Source: Nematostella vectensis (Eukaryota > Cnidaria > Anthozoa > Actiniaria > Edwardsiidae). Taken from it: a stretch of 64,000 nt of DNA. The translations under genes were made by a program, and so were the position numbers. Of the stretch, positions 63,543 through 64,000 are shown one piece after another (position 1 is the first letter of the stretch; every line of letters starts with the position of its first letter). The stretch lies in the NCBI RefSeq assembly GCF_932526225.1, contig NC_064048.1, positions 12,843,665 to 12,907,664 on the forward strand. Direction: 5' to 3'. The notes under the pieces were generated by a model. The model was not told the origin of the DNA. It did no database searches and saw only the letters and a list, made by a program, of their open reading frames with translations.

Positions 63543-64000
63543 GGCTATCAGCGGGAATCAAACCCGGGTCGCTGCGTTAGTAGTCAAGTGCCCGCAACGG
63601 AAGACTAACGTGGCATTGCTGAAGGGAATTGTAATGAAAATTACTTTTAATACTATTGGTATCGTAAACTATCCCAAGCAAAGTCACCATCGGACTGGAG
63701 GTTACATTCGGGAAAAGCTTCAGGGTTACATTCGGGAATTTGATTTACGAGTGTAACCTCAAAAAGGTTTCAATCGATACTTTTTTTTCCGAATGCAAAT
63801 TCCAAAAAGTAACATTAGGAAAAATAAAACAGTATACTCGGAAAAAAAGGTATATCAATCTATCGAGCGCTATGCTCTATGTTAGAATCTACTTAATCAA
63901 GTTATCCAAGGAATCTAGTTAGTTCTTGTGTGCATAAAATATGTAAAGGATCCTGAACAAAGCATGAGCACATCAAAGATGCTGAGAGTACATAAAAATG

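Larger units (their letters stand above)
1..64000 (+). repeat. Satellite array, ~546-bp monomer, ~118 copies
   Basis: The same sequence recurs head to tail across the whole window with no interruption and no inverted copy. Measured from the ttg of the 'gggaatttg' motif, anchors run from 114 to 63740, which is 117 intervals averaging about 544 bp. Most intervals are 540-551 bp; exceptions are a 412-bp monomer and five monomers of about 520-524 bp. Copies differ by scattered substitutions and by A-tract and T-tract length. Both ends of the window fall inside a monomer, so the true array is longer. Taking the monomer to start at ggctatc, each full copy begins 197 bp before its anchor. Large homogenised satellites of this kind are typical of eukaryotic heterochromatin; the chromosomal position is inferred, not shown. 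I do not recognise the family by name. Confidence 0.99.
40835..64000 (+). repeat. Array region III (43 monomer anchors)
   Basis: Monomer anchors are at 41032, 41577, 42124, 42670, 43217, 43762, 44301, 44847, 45394, 45941, 46353, 46899, 47447, 47993, 48540, 49087, 49634, 50157, 50701, 51248, 51795, 52343, 52890, 53437, 53984, 54531, 55079, 55602, 56147, 56694, 57241, 57788, 58311, 58859, 59406, 59950, 60496, 61019, 61567, 62112, 62653, 63193 and 63740. It opens with a near-exact copy of the start of the window and shares many further marker variants with region I in the same general order. It holds four of the five short monomers and the only 412-bp monomer. The last monomer is cut by the window end. 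Confidence 0.93.

Noticed and set aside
1-64000. CRISPR array or other prokaryotic repeat system
   Set aside because: Repeats are about 546 bp with no unique spacers, no cas genes and no bacterial gene structure.
1-64000. Tandem 5S rRNA, spliced-leader, snRNA or histone gene cluster
   Set aside because: No 5S sequence, donor-bearing leader exon with Sm site, snRNA or histone frame is recognisable in the monomer. T-rich stretches such as 'aatttgtttt' alone do not support an Sm site.
1-64000. Telomeric repeats or complete transposon ends
   Set aside because: No short telomere-type repeat, LTR, terminal inverted repeat or target-site duplication pattern was seen at any monomer or block boundary.

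Overview
The window is one uninterrupted tandem satellite array. A monomer of about 546 bp repeats head to tail, always in the same orientation, from base 1 to base 64000. I count 118 copies using one fixed anchor (the ttg of the 'gggaatttg' motif). Both window ends cut through a monomer, so the array continues on both sides. I see no unique sequence, conventional protein gene, transposon insertion, rRNA or intact tRNA. The organism cannot be named. A long, homogenised, AT-rich (roughly one-third GC by eye) satellite with nested higher-order repeats and a tRNA-type B box points to a eukaryotic nucleus, most plausibly pericentromeric, subtelomeric or B/sex-chromosome heterochromatin. The window carries no taxon-specific marker.

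Each monomer has the same layout. In the reference copy 464-1009 it contains: (1) a 72-nt tRNA-like module on the minus strand (464-535) with a recognisable Pol III B box, followed on that strand by a long T-run (the plus-strand A-rich tract at 437-463); (2) a small perfect hairpin (552-565); (3) a cluster of palindromic subrepeats built on GGTTACATTCG (about 604-740), made of one 24-bp unit, two 42-bp units and a decayed third; (4) a conserved AT-rich body (741-978); and (5) an A-rich tract of variable length that closes the monomer.

On the larger scale the array is a mosaic of local multi-monomer duplications: dimers (2.7-4.8, 7.0-9.2, 14.6-16.8 kb), a trimer (4.3-7.6 kb), tetramers (16.8-21.2, 25.0-29.4, 46.7-50, 50.5-54.3 kb), a pentamer (57.6-61.9 kb), a hexamer (31.5-38.1 kb) and a ten-monomer block (49.4-57.1 kb). 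Superimposed on this, 1-2507 is a near-identical copy of 41464-43970. Further marker variants recur in largely the same order at offsets of about 37.5-41.5 kb, suggesting an older super-repeat of about 40 kb. Region I (1-24.3 kb) and region III (41-64 kb) are the related flanks; region II (24.3-41 kb) has its own monomer mix.

Nothing here looks like a set of cooperating protein genes. The candidates for biology are the array itself (chromosome structure, heterochromatin), the repeated Pol III-like promoter remnant, and the palindromic subrepeat cluster as a possible protein-binding or recombination element. The 60-113 residue open frames are by-products of the repeat.
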